Of a stretch of DNA of 30,239 nucleotides, positions 30,151 to 30,239 are shown piece after piece. The notes under the pieces are model-generated. The model saw only the letters and a program-made list of their open reading frames with translations, did not search any database and was not told the DNA's origin. The stretch is taken from contig NZ_JAUMTZ010000001.1 of the NCBI RefSeq assembly GCF_030530945.1, forward strand, positions 1 through 30,239. The letters run 5' to 3'. This DNA comes from Kocuria sp. (lineage in GTDB: Bacteria > Actinomycetota > Actinomycetes > Actinomycetales > Micrococcaceae). The first letter of the stretch is position 1. The number at the start of each line of letters is the position of its first letter. The translations under genes and the position numbers were made by a program.

Positions 30151-30239
30151 GACTGAGATCCGCTCCGCGGGACCGGGTCCGAACATGACGCCGCCGCGGT
30201 GCGGGACGGCACCGATCGCCGGGCGCCCCCTGCCGAGAC
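30151..30239. other. Non-coding end of window
   Basis: No coding region, repeat or RNA gene could be supported in the last 89 bases. They probably contain further upstream control sequence for the NAD operon or the neighbour beyond the window. Confidence 0.4.

Overview
The window is very GC-rich, with G or C at nearly every third codon position, purine-rich (AAAGGA/GGAGG) ribosome sites, frequent GTG starts and several apparently leaderless genes. This points to a high-GC actinobacterium. The protein flavour (POT and APC permeases, actinobacterial NAD operon with an NrtR regulator, amylosucrase, Mn/Fe superoxide dismutase) fits a member of the Micrococcaceae such as a Kocuria-like organism; the genus is inference. 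The first ~145 bases do not look bacterial. Bases 1-48, read on the minus strand, encode 16 residues that I recognise as vertebrate PPP1R14B, preceded by a C-rich tract ending in AG, so the window edge is probably contaminant or chimeric sequence.

Layout. 192-4831 (minus): universal stress protein and APC amino-acid permease (one unit), a POT-family peptide transporter and an aldo/keto reductase, the last two each followed by a clear hairpin terminator. 4975-8254: a small membrane protein, a second membrane protein divergent from a MarR regulator, and a GABA-type amino-acid permease. 8530-12618 (plus): a DHA2 drug-efflux pump, a strong terminator, then an ABC exporter coupled to a DUF421 membrane protein. 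12678-16214 (plus): a four-gene osmoprotectant (glycine betaine/choline-type) ABC importer, each gene overlapping the next by four bases, closed by a 17-bp hairpin. 16331-17092 (minus): a short-chain dehydrogenase. 17093-19930: an amylosucrase gene flanked on both sides by ~400-bp non-coding regions rich in DnaA boxes (TTGTCCACA/TTATCCACA). 19931-23254: an SRPBCC protein, a GNAT acetyltransferase, sodA and a D-2-hydroxyacid dehydrogenase. 23287-23996: a broken gene and a small membrane protein of less GC-rich character. 24048-30086 (minus): a five-gene NAD de novo operon, nrtR-nadA-nadB-nadC-cysteine desulfurase, with overlapping genes.

How it works together. Most of the window is transport and metabolic housekeeping: uptake of peptides, amino acids and compatible solutes, drug efflux, oxidative-stress defence, and aspartate-to-nicotinate-mononucleotide synthesis in which the desulfurase probably supplies sulfur for the NadA iron-sulfur cluster. 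The least explained structure is the pair of DnaA-box clusters around the amylosucrase gene. They share a near-identical 21-bp double-box element and lie away from any dnaA or dnaN gene, so they are a candidate DnaA-titration or DnaA-regulated locus.
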